Of a stretch of 64,000 nt of DNA, positions 43,703 through 52,811 are shown one piece after another. Numbering within the stretch: the first letter of the stretch is position 1; each line of letters starts with the position of its first letter. The notes below the pieces were generated by a model. It was not told the origin of the DNA. It saw only the letters and a program-made list of their open reading frames with translations, and ran no database searches. The position numbers and the translations under genes are program-made. The DNA comes from an uncultured Bacteroidales bacterium. GTDB lineage: Bacteria > Bacteroidota > Bacteroidia > Bacteroidales > P3. The stretch spans positions 1 to 64,000 of the forward strand of contig ONLW01000009.1 of NCBI GenBank assembly GCA_900318835.1, read 5' to 3'.

Positions 43703-46298
43703 GGTCGATACGGATAAACCAGCAATCTTTCTTGTCCCAGCCGTCGACATAGGAGAGGCGACGGACGAAATCAATGCGGAGAATGCGGAGAATATTCTCG
43801 ATGCCGATGCTGTACTCCATGTAGGGCACGTCACCGAAAGGTCGGGTGACATCGGGCATTTTGTAGAGTCCCACGGGGTCGATGAGAACGTTGTTTTTGT
43901 CGGTGAGACCACCATAAAGGAGGTTGAAGCCCATCACCTCGCGCAGACGCAGGCGATTAATGAGGGGTATGCGGTTGAGAATCCAGCCTTTGAGATGGTA
44001 GGTGGCGAAGAAGGCTACATAGCGGTCCGTGATGAACTCCATGGGCTTCATGGTGTTAAAGGCATTGTTAGAGACCCAGATGCCCGAGTTGCCGGAAGGG
44101 ATGTACAGGCGAGTGTAAGGTGCACGGTCCCAAATGGCTCCGGCCACCACCTTGGCATCGATATGGCCGAAAGAGGAGAGCCAGATGCGTTTGTCGGCTG
44201 AGATGTCAGTGCTGTGCACCCACCTCACACCGTCAACAAGGTCGACAGTATGGCCGATGCTTATCGAGGGAGCGTCCTTGCGGAGGTTCGACTGGGTTTC
44301 GCGGCGGCGCGTGCCGGGCGAGAAATTGGGGGTGAAACTGAGGCCTACATGCCACTCAGCCTCGGTAAAGAAATCGACACGCCTGGTATCGATTTGGCCA
44401 GCGTCATTGGTGTAATATTCAAGGTATTCCAGCGATCCGGAAGGTTCATAGTGACGTGCTGCAAGCCAGGTATCGAAGCGCACATGGCTCTTCCATTCCT
44501 TACGAAAACGCAACATGCCTTGGGCGACGTATTGCACATTCATCTCCTTGTCGGAGGAGGACATGATGTTGTCGCGGTCAAAGTTGTCGTAGCTCTGGCC
44601 AGGGGTTTGGAGTTCGTAGATGGCATTGAGACTGATGCTGCTGAAGGGTGCCTCGTGCGAGTGGCGGTCCTTGTCGTCGAACGTATGCGTGAGGAAGAGG
44701 CTACCCTTGGGCCGCTTGTCGCGGAAACCATAGGCGGCGTAACCCTCGATGAAGTTGCGCGGACTCAGTTCGGCCTTGCTCATGCCACCCAGACGCACTC
44801 TCCAACCCTCCTGATGGTTGAAGCTGAGGATGTTGAACACTGGACCTATGTCGAACTTGCTCTTGGAGCGCTTCTTGGCGGTGGGGATGTATCCGCTGGC
44901 GAGGAGCTCGCCGGTGTACTTGATGGCGCGGAATTCGGGCAAGCGACTCAACTCTATCCACATACTGTCGAGCACCGTCTCTTTGGCGCTGAGTTTCACC
45001 GGGCGGTGCTCGTTGAACTCACTCTTGTAGTGCATCAGGTCTTTCTTCGGCAGCGTCACCTCGTGCTCGAAAGCCGAGAAGAGGCTATCGGGCAGCATCT
45101 TGGCGGTGTCGCTGAGGTCATAGTTGGTGTAGATGCGCATCTGGTGGACGTAGAGTTCCTGGATGCGTTTCGAGATATACATGCGGCCATAGGTATCGCA
45201 GCGGTAAGGCAGCCAGCGGGTTTTTCCACCGTCCGTGGTGTCACGTCTAAAAGTTTGTACAACAGAGAGGTCGCGCACAAAGTTAAGATTCACATGGGGC
45301 GACACGGTCATCACGTATTTGGTCAAGGCGAAGGTGCTGTCGGAGTCGAGCGAGACGTACATGCGGCCGGTGAAGCCATAGCTCTGCTGGTTGGCGGGGA
45401 CAAAGCTAAGTTCCACGCACTTCTGCCCTTCGACAAAGCAGGTGTCGGTGATATAGTATTTGTAAAAACCCACAGCCAGAATAGGCGATAGTGGCGAGGT
45501 GAAATGGTTGAGCATGAGCTCAATGTCACCATCGTATATATCTACTGGGGTGAACATCACACGGATATTCTCGTCAATGCCCTCGTCGGTGAGCACCTCG
45601 TCGAGGCCCTCCATGCGCTTGCCGGTGATGAGGCGACGCTGCTGATGGGGACTTTTGCGGTAGCTCTCCTCCACCAGTGCCTCACGCATCGAGACAATGA
45701 GGATGGGCGTGGCGTCGAATTCCGTCTCGTCGATGTATTTTTCCAAGAAATTGAGCTTGCGCCAGAGCCGCTTGTTTTCGAAGTCGGGGTTGAAGTCGTC
45801 AAGCGACATCGAAAGGCGCTCATAGACGTCGCGACGCCACTGGTCGGCATTCTCAATGCGGTTCTTCTCCTTGTGGTCAATAACCTTTTTCACCAGCTCC
45901 ACGGCAGGATTGTTCTTGCGCGAATATTTCTTCTTGCCCTTCTTGGCTGTGATTTCCACAGCATTGAGGGTCTTGCCACGCGGCACCATCTTGACGGTCA
46001 CACGCTTCTTGTTCTTGCCCTTCTCGGCTTTATAGGACTGGGGCTCATAACCCATCATGCGGAACTGGAGCTTCGTCAAACCCTTGTCGTTCGAGAGGGT
46101 AAAGTGTCCGTCCATATCGGTCTCGGTACCCACCGTCGAGCCCTCGAAAACCACCTGCACAAAAGGAATCGGCTCGTTGGTCTCGGCATCGCGCACACGG
46201 CCTTGTACACTCGTCGTCACCGTCTGTGCCATGGAAGCAAGTGGGAGAAGGAACAATAAGAACAAGTATATCGGCTTGGATTTCAACAACATATTCAT
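43686..46298 (-). CDS. DUF5686 outer membrane protein with carboxypeptidase-regulatory-like domain
   Basis: 870 residues from ATG 46298, with signal peptide MNMLLKSKPIYLFLLFLLPL. Residues 30-105 are a CarboxypepD_reg-like domain (GRVRDAETNEPIPFVQVVFE). The rest matches the DUF5686 pattern (NPAVELVKKVIDHKEKN, then a long beta-rich barrel region with GMSKAELSPRNFIEGYAAYG). It is probably an outer-membrane protein with a plug-like N-terminal domain. An ATG at 46394 is also in frame but would give a long unlikely N-terminus. Function unknown. Confidence 0.88.
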   Translation of the reverse strand: MNMLLKSKPIYLFLLFLLPLASMAQTVTTSVQGRVRDAETNEPIPFVQVVFEGSTVGTETDMDGHFTLSNDKGLTKLQFRMMGYEPQSYKAEKGKNKKRVTVKMVPRGKTLNAVEITAKKGKKKYSRKNNPAVELVKKVIDHKEKNRIENADQWRRDVYERLSMSLDDFNPDFENKRLWRKLNFLEKYIDETEFDATPILIVSMREALVEESYRKSPHQQRRLITGKRMEGLDEVLTDEGIDENIRVMFTPVDIYDGDIELMLNHFTSPLSPILAVGFYKYYITDTCFVEGQKCVELSFVPANQQSYGFTGRMYVSLDSDSTFALTKYVMTVSPHVNLNFVRDLSVVQTFRRDTTDGGKTRWLPYRCDTYGRMYISKRIQELYVHQMRIYTNYDLSDTAKMLPDSLFSAFEHEVTLPKKDLMHYKSEFNEHRPVKLSAKETVLDSMWIELSRLPEFRAIKYTGELLASGYIPTAKKRSKSKFDIGPVFNILSFNHQEGWRVRLGGMSKAELSPRNFIEGYAAYGFRDKRPKGSLFLTHTFDDKDRHSHEAPFSSISLNAIYELQTPGQSYDNFDRDNIMSSSDKEMNVQYVAQGMLRFRKEWKSHVRFDTWLAARHYEPSGSLEYLEYYTNDAGQIDTRRVDFFTEAEWHVGLSFTPNFSPGTRRRETQSNLRKDAPSISIGHTVDLVDGVRWVHSTDISADKRIWLSSFGHIDAKVVAGAIWDRAPYTRLYIPSGNSGIWVSNNAFNTMKPMEFITDRYVAFFATYHLKGWILNRIPLINRLRLREVMGFNLLYGGLTDKNNVLIDPVGLYKMPDVTRPFGDVPYMEYSIGIENILRILRIDFVRRLSYVDGWDKKDCWFIRIDLKFSL

Positions 46299-46323
46299 TT
46301 CCGGTCTATCATTTTCAGTTTTG

Positions 46324-46331
46324 CAAAGATA
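46324..46331 (-). promoter_or_regulatory. -7 box upstream of the DUF5686 gene
   Basis: TATCTTTG on the minus strand, 26 bases upstream of the ATG; this also supports the start at 46298. Confidence 0.6.
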
Positions 46332-46391
46332 CGCAGAATAGTCCATACTGTGCTTATTTTCTTTTTGGTACACGTCAGGGCCTATTACTTG

Positions 46392-46440
46392 CAAAAAAAA
46401 ATAGCCCCGATGTGATTTATCATCGGGGCTATCCGCTTTT
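46392..46440. terminator. Strong (bidirectional) terminator
   Basis: A perfect 12-bp stem ATAGCCCCGATG / CATCGGGGCTAT (46401-46412, 46421-46432) with an A-run before and a T-rich tract after it. It lies 11 bases after the stop of the FAD oxidoreductase gene on the minus strand. Confidence 0.92.
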
Positions 46441-46450
46441 TATTCGAATA

Positions 46451-47836
46451 CTATTTAAACGCATTCTCGCTGAGACCGTGTCCGGAGAGGGCGAGATCCT
46501 TCATGTAGGAGGGCACCTCGCGGCCGAGGTACTTGTCAACATAGAGTTTGGCGAGATACTGGCCCAGCATAAAGCCGTGACCACGCAAGCCGGTGAGCAG
46601 ACCCACCTCGGGGTCTACGATGTAGCGCGGCTCGGTGTAACGACCAGCCCAGCAGGCCAGGAAACTCACCTCCTTAAGACCGGGAATCCACTCGGCGAAG
46701 ACCTGGCTGACAATCTCGAGGAACTCCTTGCTGTTATACTTGATGTTCTGGCGCGTCTCGTAGGCGTCGGTGTCGGGGCTGGCGCAACCGATAATCTGAC
46801 CGGTATGCTCGAACTGCTGTCCATAGACGGCACTGAAGCCCTTGTAGTGGCGACGGTCGATAATCATATCCAGCGCACCGCCGTTGGGTCCCATCATGGG
46901 CAGACGGCGCGTAATGAAGGCCTGGTGTTTCACGGGATAGAGGCCTGTGTCGATGCCCAGCATGTCGGTGAACTTCTCGGCACCCCAGCCCATGGCGTTC
47001 ACAAAGTGGCCACAGGTATATTCGATGTACTTGCCCTCGTGGTTACGCACCAGGGCAACGACCTTGTCACCCTTGCGCCACACGCTCAACAACTCACAGT
47101 CCTCATAATAGCGGCCGCCGAGGCTTACACCAATGCCGCGTATGTAGTCTATCACACGGCCCGGAGTAGCCTGCCAACAGTCACGCGTGATAAGGGCGTG
47201 GCTGTAGGTGTCGCGCGTGTCGTCCCATAGCGGCGAAATTTCCTTTTTAAAGTCCTTGCGGTCAACCATGTAGGCATCACTCCAAGCTCGGCTGGCATCG
47301 AGGGCTTTGTAGGTAGCCTCGTCGTGCACGAGGTTCACATAGTGCGTGGGCTTGTAGTTGATGTTGTGCACCTTCTGTATGCCTTTGAATATCTCGTGGC
47401 TATGCTGTGCGATGTCGGCAATGTCGGGATTCGAGAAGGCAGGACGGCCACCGCCGATGTTGCGCCACGAGGCGCCGCGGCTCCAGTTAACCATCACCGG
47501 CTTCAATCCAGCCTCGCCAAAGTAACGGAACAGGCCGCTACCCGAAATGCCGCCACCGGCGATAAACACCTTGACCTCCTCGTGCTGCACATCGTTTCCC
47601 TTCGGGAAGATGTAGACTTCCTTGCGACCCTCAGTGTAGACGTCGCCAAGGGTCACCTGATTGGAGAGCGGTGCACGCGGCGTGGCGTCGCCAGTAAGCT
47701 CTATGCCATGTGCCTTCAGCACTCCACGGGCACGGGCTATGCAGCGCTTGCCGCGGCAGGGGCCCATACCCATGCGGGTGATGTGCTTCAGCTCGTCGAC
47801 CGATATGTACTTGCGGTCGCCAACAGCCTCAAGCAT
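46451..47836 (-). CDS. FAD-dependent oxidoreductase with BFD-like [2Fe-2S] domain (HcnC-like)
   Basis: 461 residues from ATG 47836. The start is doubtful. The family N-terminal [2Fe-2S] domain needs four cysteines; from this ATG only PCRGKRC (the last two) is encoded. The upstream in-frame codons (to 47880) read VTYICHCEDISEEQ, which supplies the first CxC, but no ATG, GTG or TTG occurs before an in-frame TGA. Further in, VFIAGGGISGSGLFRYF is the FAD dinucleotide fold of a DAO-type dehydrogenase, with TRDCWQATPGRVIDYI and GLRGHGFMLG motifs. Relatives are HcnC, opine or sarcosine/hydroxyproline oxidase beta subunits. The substrate is not known. It ends at a strong terminator. Confidence 0.8.
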   Translation of the reverse strand: MLEAVGDRKYISVDELKHITRMGMGPCRGKRCIARARGVLKAHGIELTGDATPRAPLSNQVTLGDVYTEGRKEVYIFPKGNDVQHEEVKVFIAGGGISGSGLFRYFGEAGLKPVMVNWSRGASWRNIGGGRPAFSNPDIADIAQHSHEIFKGIQKVHNINYKPTHYVNLVHDEATYKALDASRAWSDAYMVDRKDFKKEISPLWDDTRDTYSHALITRDCWQATPGRVIDYIRGIGVSLGGRYYEDCELLSVWRKGDKVVALVRNHEGKYIEYTCGHFVNAMGWGAEKFTDMLGIDTGLYPVKHQAFITRRLPMMGPNGGALDMIIDRRHYKGFSAVYGQQFEHTGQIIGCASPDTDAYETRQNIKYNSKEFLEIVSQVFAEWIPGLKEVSFLACWAGRYTEPRYIVDPEVGLLTGLRGHGFMLGQYLAKLYVDKYLGREVPSYMKDLALSGHGLSENAFK

Positions 47837-49694
47837 CTGCTCCTCGCTGATGTCCTCGCAGTGGCAGATGTAGGTGACGGCTTGATTGCTTGATTGCTTG
47901 AGTATTCAGAGTATTCGGATATTTCTCCTTGACAATGAAACCCTTGACATCGGTCACCTGGCCGTCAATCTGGATGACGAATACTCGCGCCACATTGGTC
48001 TTGTTGTCTTTTTTGAGTACCTTCTCCACCTTGCCCTCGCCAATCTTTTTCCCATTGTTGTCAACCAGGAAGACCTCGGCGCCATCCGCCACCTCGTACT
48101 CGATGGGCAGGAAGCACCAGTTCTTGGAAAGGTCATAGCCAAAGATGGCCAATCCAGGGCAGTGGTTGACGCAGGCCATGCAGCCAATGCACTTGTCATA
48201 GTCAACAGTGGGCGTCGACGAAGTAGAGGGCTTGCTAATGGCTCCCTGCGGACAGCTGAAGGTGCAGGGGTTGCAAGCGAAGCCATAGAGACAATCGAGC
48301 TGCACGAACGGCTTGGCTGCCATGCGTTCCACCGTGGGCAAATTGGGTTTCTCCAAGAGCCTCACGGGATGCTGCTGCGAGTCTATATACTGGCGCGAGA
48401 TGTCCAGAAACTCGTCGTAATCGAAGCGCAACCCCATCTCTTGGGCTATCTCGTAGGCCACCTGGCGGCCACGCAGCACAGCGCTGGTACCCTCGCCAAT
48501 CCTCACAGCGTCACCCGCTCCGTAGACATGATGTCCAAAAAGTTCCTTGCCCTTGGTGAGCTGCTGGTTGTCAGGCACAAGACCGGTGCAAATATTGATG
48601 ATGTCAATGTCGTCTATCACTTGCTCAGTGCCCGGAATGGCCTTGAAGTTCTCGCACTTGGCGATAACGGCACCCGTGATGCCGGTATGATCGGCATTGG
48701 GGATGGCGCGCAGCAGCACGTATCCCGTCATGATGGGGATGCCCAAGCGGCGCACACGGTTGGCCTGCACGGGAAATCCACCCTCGCGAGGCATGGCCTC
48801 TATGATGGCCTTGATGGTGGCGCCCGCCTGCATACCCTGATAGGAAGTGAGGTAACCGATGTTGCCGGCACCCACCGTCAGCACACGCTTGCCCAGCAAC
48901 GTATGCTCCTGATTCATCATCTTCTGGAACACGGCGGCGGTGTAGACACCTGGCACGTCGTCGTTCTCGAAGGCCGGCATGAAGGGTACAGCCCCCGTGG
49001 CCACCACAAAGTGTTGCGCATCAATATAGGCCATCTGTCCTGTGATGAAATTCTTCACAGCAATGCGTGGCCCTTCCAGAATATCCCACACAGTGGTGTT
49101 CAACAGGATGCCCTCCTGACTGTCTCCGGCAAGGGTTTTAGCTATGTCGAAACCGCGCATGCCACCGTACTTCTTCTCTTTCTCAAAGAAGAAGAACTGG
49201 TGAGTCTGCATGTTGAACTGGCCACCGATGCGCGGATTGCTGTCGACGACGAGGTTGTCGATGCCGAAGGCGTTCAGCTGCTCGCGGCAGGCAAGTCCAG
49301 CAGGGCCTGCACCGATGATAGCCACCTGGGTCTTATAGACCCGCACAGTCTGGGCTGCCTCCTGCGGACGAGCAGGCGGCTCGAAGGTAACACCCGGCAG
49401 GTCGGCTTCATGGGTAATAGTACGCACCTCACGGACGCCGTCCACGGCTGTGATACAGATGCGACGCACACGGCCATCAACCAACATCTCGCAAGCACCA
49501 CACTTGCCGATGCCGCACTCCAGACTTCTGTTGCGACCCGCAAGCGAGTGGCTATGAACCGGATAGCCAGCCTCATGCAATGCCTTGGCAATGGTGTAGC
49601 CCTTGGTAGCCCGCACCTTGTGGCCTTCAAACAAAAATTCAACAATCTCTCCCTGGGGAATGTCCAGAATGGGGTGTTTTTCGATTCTGTACAT
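47829..49694 (-). CDS. Fused [2Fe-2S] ferredoxin / NAD-FAD oxidoreductase / [4Fe-4S] protein (HcnAB-like)
   Basis: 621 residues. Residues 15-95 are an HcnA-type [2Fe-2S] domain with Cys60, 65, 68 and 80 (LECGIGKCGACEMLVDGRV). Residues 120-440 are an FAD/NAD oxidoreductase (IIGAGPAGLACREQ at 126, VGAGNIG at 274). Residues 468-515 hold ferredoxin cysteines (CNPCTFSCP, CIGCMACVNHCP), an insertion not seen in plain HcnB. The end (from about 598) runs through a short tandem repeat and then into DNA that in another frame encodes the next gene's cluster motif. The pair resembles HcnABC or opine/hydroxyproline dehydrogenases that move electrons from an amine to an acceptor. A -7 box is at 49754-49761. 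Confidence 0.85.
   Translation of the reverse strand: MYRIEKHPILDIPQGEIVEFLFEGHKVRATKGYTIAKALHEAGYPVHSHSLAGRNRSLECGIGKCGACEMLVDGRVRRICITAVDGVREVRTITHEADLPGVTFEPPARPQEAAQTVRVYKTQVAIIGAGPAGLACREQLNAFGIDNLVVDSNPRIGGQFNMQTHQFFFFEKEKKYGGMRGFDIAKTLAGDSQEGILLNTTVWDILEGPRIAVKNFITGQMAYIDAQHFVVATGAVPFMPAFENDDVPGVYTAAVFQKMMNQEHTLLGKRVLTVGAGNIGYLTSYQGMQAGATIKAIIEAMPREGGFPVQANRVRRLGIPIMTGYVLLRAIPNADHTGITGAVIAKCENFKAIPGTEQVIDDIDIINICTGLVPDNQQLTKGKELFGHHVYGAGDAVRIGEGTSAVLRGRQVAYEIAQEMGLRFDYDEFLDISRQYIDSQQHPVRLLEKPNLPTVERMAAKPFVQLDCLYGFACNPCTFSCPQGAISKPSTSSTPTVDYDKCIGCMACVNHCPGLAIFGYDLSKNWCFLPIEYEVADGAEVFLVDNNGKKIGEGKVEKVLKKDNKTNVARVFVIQIDGQVTDVKGFIVKEKYPNTLNTQAIKQSSRHLHLPLRGHQRGADA
47879..47905. repeat. 8-bp (TTGATTGC) array at the HcnAB/HcnC gene junction
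   Basis: Plus strand: TTGATTGC units repeated about three times (47880-47902), ending TTGAGTA. Same family as the arrays in the kam operon. It lies just where the reading frame of the first gene has to change to reach the second gene's CxC motif. Confidence 0.8.
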
Positions 49695-49753
49695 AATAGT
49701 AAGTGTTTTTGGATTAATATTTTATGGTGTCAATCGTCAACTAACGAACACCA

Positions 49754-49761
49754 CAAAATTA
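49754..49761 (-). promoter_or_regulatory. -7 box upstream of the HcnAB-like gene
   Basis: TAATTTTG on the minus strand, 60 bases upstream of the ATG at 49694. Confidence 0.5.
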
Positions 49762-49792
49762 ATCAAACTCTTACTAAAATGCAAATATTTTT

Positions 49793-51337
49793 TCAGAAAA
49801 TCAACATTCTGTTGCTGGTGGGGTAGAAAATCAACGTCATCTGCCCTCGTTTCCAGTGCAGTTCGTCGGTGTGGGGACCACAGAGGGCGTCGAGACGGGT
49901 AGTCATAGTTTCAGCACATTGCGCATACCACTGCATGCGTCCTTCATATCCCATGCGATCCCACATACTGTCCATCATCAAGTAAGGCTGCGGCAGACTA
50001 AAATTCAAGAACACCGCCGCCACACGGCGGTCCTCTTTGCGCACACAATACTGGATATTTATATTGTAGAGCGAATCCACGCGCTTGCGGAAACGCAGGT
50101 TGCGACAAATGGAATCCATGAGACCGATGTCCTCGAAGTAACCGTTGCGGAGCGAGTCTTCTTCCATGAAGGTGGCACCGTGGCCACACTCATAGGCAAT
50201 CACCTGATTGTCAGAAAGACTCCCCCACTCCGCCTCGAAGAATGTCAGCAGCGAGTCGAGCCCATCGGTGGGGAGCACTGGCAACGTGTCTATTGTGAGA
50301 TTCATTTTTAGTACATCCACCCTGCCGTCGTGGACATCCAGCAGACCCATCGAGAGGGCGTCCTGAACAAAAGGTACCACCTGACGGCCAGCACGGATGT
50401 TTCCCCGCGGGGTAAGATCCTGGAGTTTGATATTGAAACGCTTGCCCAGCGACACTAACGTCTGCAGACGCTCACGGCCTGCAATGCGCATCAGCGCCGT
50501 ACCGTCAGGCTTATTGACCAAGAGCAGCAGGCTGTCGCCCGCAACCACCGAACCCACAATTACCGTGTCGTTATACTTTCCAATGTAACTCAGGAAACCG
50601 TTGTAACGCGGGTCGCAATAGACGGTGTCGCCCTCGAGCCATGGTTTTTTGTCCGCATAGGCGGCAGTGTCGTTCTCCGACGCCCGCCGATGGTCTATCA
50701 TGCTCGGCGTGACAGCATCTAACTGGCTAAGCATCAAACTCCTCACTAAGTTAGGTTCGACCACGAAGAAGGTATCACCCACACGCCGTACGGCACCGAG
50801 GCCCGTCACGGCGCACTCCTTACCCAACTTCTTGTGCCAGAACCACAAGGCCTGCCCCCACTCGCCGTTGTTCATCTCATAAACGCTGACGTCATCATCC
50901 TCATAGACTAGTTCGTCCAACTCGGAGCATTCCACCCACAGAGAGCTAACGGTGTCAAAGTAAAAATCATGCTTCGTCCACGAGCCATAGATGTCGAGAA
51001 ACAGCGTGTCGTGACGCACAAAGAGATCGTCCTTGTAATGACCGAACTCCCTGGGACAAGGCAGTTGCTTCGTTTCAAGGCTGCAAGTATCAATGGAGAA
51101 AAGCATCTCATTGACCTTCATGGAAAAGGAGCTTCCGCAGCAGGTAAACATGCAGTAGTAGCACCCGTGGTACTCGACCGCCTTGCGCAGATAGGCATGC
51201 CCCTGCACCCCGAGCTGCTGACGGAGGTCGAGCACAACCGTGCGTTCCCCACCCCTTGGCTTTTCAACCGATGCGTATCCGACGGCCAAAAATGCCGTAA
51301 AAACAACTAAAAAAGGTAGCGACAGTCTCATATTCAA
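49793..51337 (-). CDS. Secreted protein of unknown function
   Basis: 514 residues with signal peptide MRLSLPFLVVFTAFLAVGYA (a second ATG, at 51331, is the likelier start). The middle shows repeated beta-strand pairs (DTLFLDIYGSWTKHDFYFD, GDTVYCDPRYNGFLSYIGKYND), as in 6-bladed propeller proteins; Cys-rich near the N-terminus (CYYCMFTCCGSS). No family is named. It lies downstream of an 11-bp ladder element and runs toward the HcnAB promoter. Confidence 0.72.
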   Translation of the reverse strand: MNMRLSLPFLVVFTAFLAVGYASVEKPRGGERTVVLDLRQQLGVQGHAYLRKAVEYHGCYYCMFTCCGSSFSMKVNEMLFSIDTCSLETKQLPCPREFGHYKDDLFVRHDTLFLDIYGSWTKHDFYFDTVSSLWVECSELDELVYEDDDVSVYEMNNGEWGQALWFWHKKLGKECAVTGLGAVRRVGDTFFVVEPNLVRSLMLSQLDAVTPSMIDHRRASENDTAAYADKKPWLEGDTVYCDPRYNGFLSYIGKYNDTVIVGSVVAGDSLLLLVNKPDGTALMRIAGRERLQTLVSLGKRFNIKLQDLTPRGNIRAGRQVVPFVQDALSMGLLDVHDGRVDVLKMNLTIDTLPVLPTDGLDSLLTFFEAEWGSLSDNQVIAYECGHGATFMEEDSLRNGYFEDIGLMDSICRNLRFRKRVDSLYNINIQYCVRKEDRRVAAVFLNFSLPQPYLMMDSMWDRMGYEGRMQWYAQCAETMTTRLDALCGPHTDELHWKRGQMTLIFYPTSNRMLIF

Positions 51338-51404
51338 TCTTTTAAGACAAACTAGTCATTTTTTATTCAATAACGCAAAAAACGCCCAAATATTGCCCAC
51401 CATA

Positions 51405-51516
51405 ACTACCTAATACTTAATACCATCTCCCTATCAACTCCCACCCAACTCCCAGTCATCCCCCTACCAAGTCCTACCATAGTAGGACTTGGTAGGGGGA
51501 TGGTCGGGGGATGGGG
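51405..51516 (+). repeat. 11-bp ladder element, copy F (best palindrome)
   Basis: The box CTAATACTTAATAC is followed by five 11-bp units and then a long palindrome: CCCCCTACCAAGTCCTAC and its complement around CATAG (arms of about 20 bp, 51458-51503). It lies between the start of a secreted protein gene and the terminator of the outer membrane protein gene. Confidence 0.9.
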
Positions 51517-51517
51517 T

Positions 51518-51553
51518 AAAAAAAAAGCCCCGCACTTCCGTGCGGGGCTTTTT
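51518..51553. terminator. Strong terminator for the outer membrane protein gene
   Basis: A perfect 9-bp GC-rich stem GCCCCGCAC / GTGCGGGGC with loop TTCC, flanked by an A-run (51518-51526) and TTTTT (51549-51553). It can work on both strands, and lies 11 bases after the stop of the gene at 51564. Confidence 0.95.
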
Positions 51554-51563
51554 CGTTTGCTTA

Positions 51564-52796
51564 TCAGAGGGCGCTCCAGGTGGCTGGCAGACGGTAGCGA
51601 TTGCTATTGTTTCCGAAGTTGTAGATGTAGCCTATCGTTATCGATGGGATTCCAACGCCATAGGAACTGCCCGAAGGCCCTGTACTGCCACCTACACGGG
51701 GATGAACCATAGTGTAGCGGAGATCGACATAGAGGTCGCTGTGATAACCGATGTAGTAACGGAACATGAGACCTCCATGGAGTCCAAGGTCGAAGAGCGG
51801 ATTGTCGAAACGCCACACAAGACCGGAGCCCAAGTAGGGCAGGATATTCAGTTTGATGCCACGTGAAAAGCGCAGTGCATGGGTGAGATTGATCATGAGG
51901 TCGGCATGGAGGTTGCCATAGGTGAAGGCTCTGCCAGCCGAGTCGGTCACCTCGTTGAAGCGCTCGTGGCCCCTGATGCCGCCCAACTGCATACGGATGG
52001 TCCAGAACTCGCTGAAGTTGCGGCCAATAGTGAGGTCGATGGCGGTACCATACATGCCGTCGGCGGGGCTGAGATGTTCGAATTCAAACGACGAGAAGTT
52101 GGGGCCGAGACCGATACCGAAGAACCAGTCGAAGCCTTTGGAGCGCGATTCGAACTCGGTGCTGCGATGGAAGGGCGTGGAGAAAAAGTTGCGGGCGATT
52201 CCCACTGTGGCCATGCCCAAAAAGTTGTTGCCAATGTTCCTGTCAAACCCCTGGGGCATGACATACAGCTTGCCTTCAACGAAAGCGCTCCAATAGGGCG
52301 CGAAGAGATAGTTGGCCTGAAGGCCGATCATGGCCGTCAGGTCAAACACTCTGTTATTGCCCAAATGGTCAGCACTGATTGCGTCTCCAAAAATCAGGCC
52401 GAGGCCGAAGATGGGGTACAACTGGAATTTACTTCCGGAGATGCGACTGATAGTAGATCTGATGTCCCACAAAGCTTCTGCTGTTCCCAAAAAGAAGATG
52501 GACGAGTGGGTTGCGATGGTGCCATTGGACCGCACTGTGGAACGTCCAGCCGAGGCCATATCGAAACTGAACCGCAAGGCCAACGGACGGCCGATCCACT
52601 TGCCGAAGCTGATACCACCAGCAAAGCCCATATTCACCTTCCCGGCATTATAGTTGTTGTAGAGGCCAAGGCCAACACCTCCCGAAAGGAACGTGTTCGA
52701 GAATGCGGTGGACCCTTCGGCCCCCACATTTCTCTTTTGCGCGCCTGCACCAACCATAAGCGTCAGCAGGAGCAGTATGGAGACTATCTTTTTCAT
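51564..52796 (-). CDS. Outer membrane beta-barrel protein
   Basis: 410 residues with signal peptide MKKIVSILLLLTLMVGAGAQ. The sequence has evenly spaced amphipathic strands (GLGLYNNYNAGKVNMGFAGGI, PLALRFSFDMASAG, YSDLYVDLRYTMVHP), Gly- and aromatic-rich, fitting a 14- to 16-stranded barrel. The mid part has FFGIGLGPNFSSFEFEH, a feature of Bacteroidetes outer membrane proteins of unknown function. It is encoded 15 bases downstream of tig and ends at a strong terminator. Confidence 0.8.
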   Translation of the reverse strand: MKKIVSILLLLTLMVGAGAQKRNVGAEGSTAFSNTFLSGGVGLGLYNNYNAGKVNMGFAGGISFGKWIGRPLALRFSFDMASAGRSTVRSNGTIATHSSIFFLGTAEALWDIRSTISRISGSKFQLYPIFGLGLIFGDAISADHLGNNRVFDLTAMIGLQANYLFAPYWSAFVEGKLYVMPQGFDRNIGNNFLGMATVGIARNFFSTPFHRSTEFESRSKGFDWFFGIGLGPNFSSFEFEHLSPADGMYGTAIDLTIGRNFSEFWTIRMQLGGIRGHERFNEVTDSAGRAFTYGNLHADLMINLTHALRFSRGIKLNILPYLGSGLVWRFDNPLFDLGLHGGLMFRYYIGYHSDLYVDLRYTMVHPRVGGSTGPSGSSYGVGIPSITIGYIYNFGNNSNRYRLPATWSAL

Positions 52797-52811
52797 AATA
52801 AAAAGCCTTTA

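Noticed and set aside
44214..45491. 425-codon plus-strand open frame
   Set aside because: Antisense to the DUF5686 gene; no domain or promoter.
47886..49826. 646-codon open frame on the plus strand
   Set aside because: Opposite the HcnAB-like gene, which has clear cluster and FAD motifs. The antisense product has no domain.
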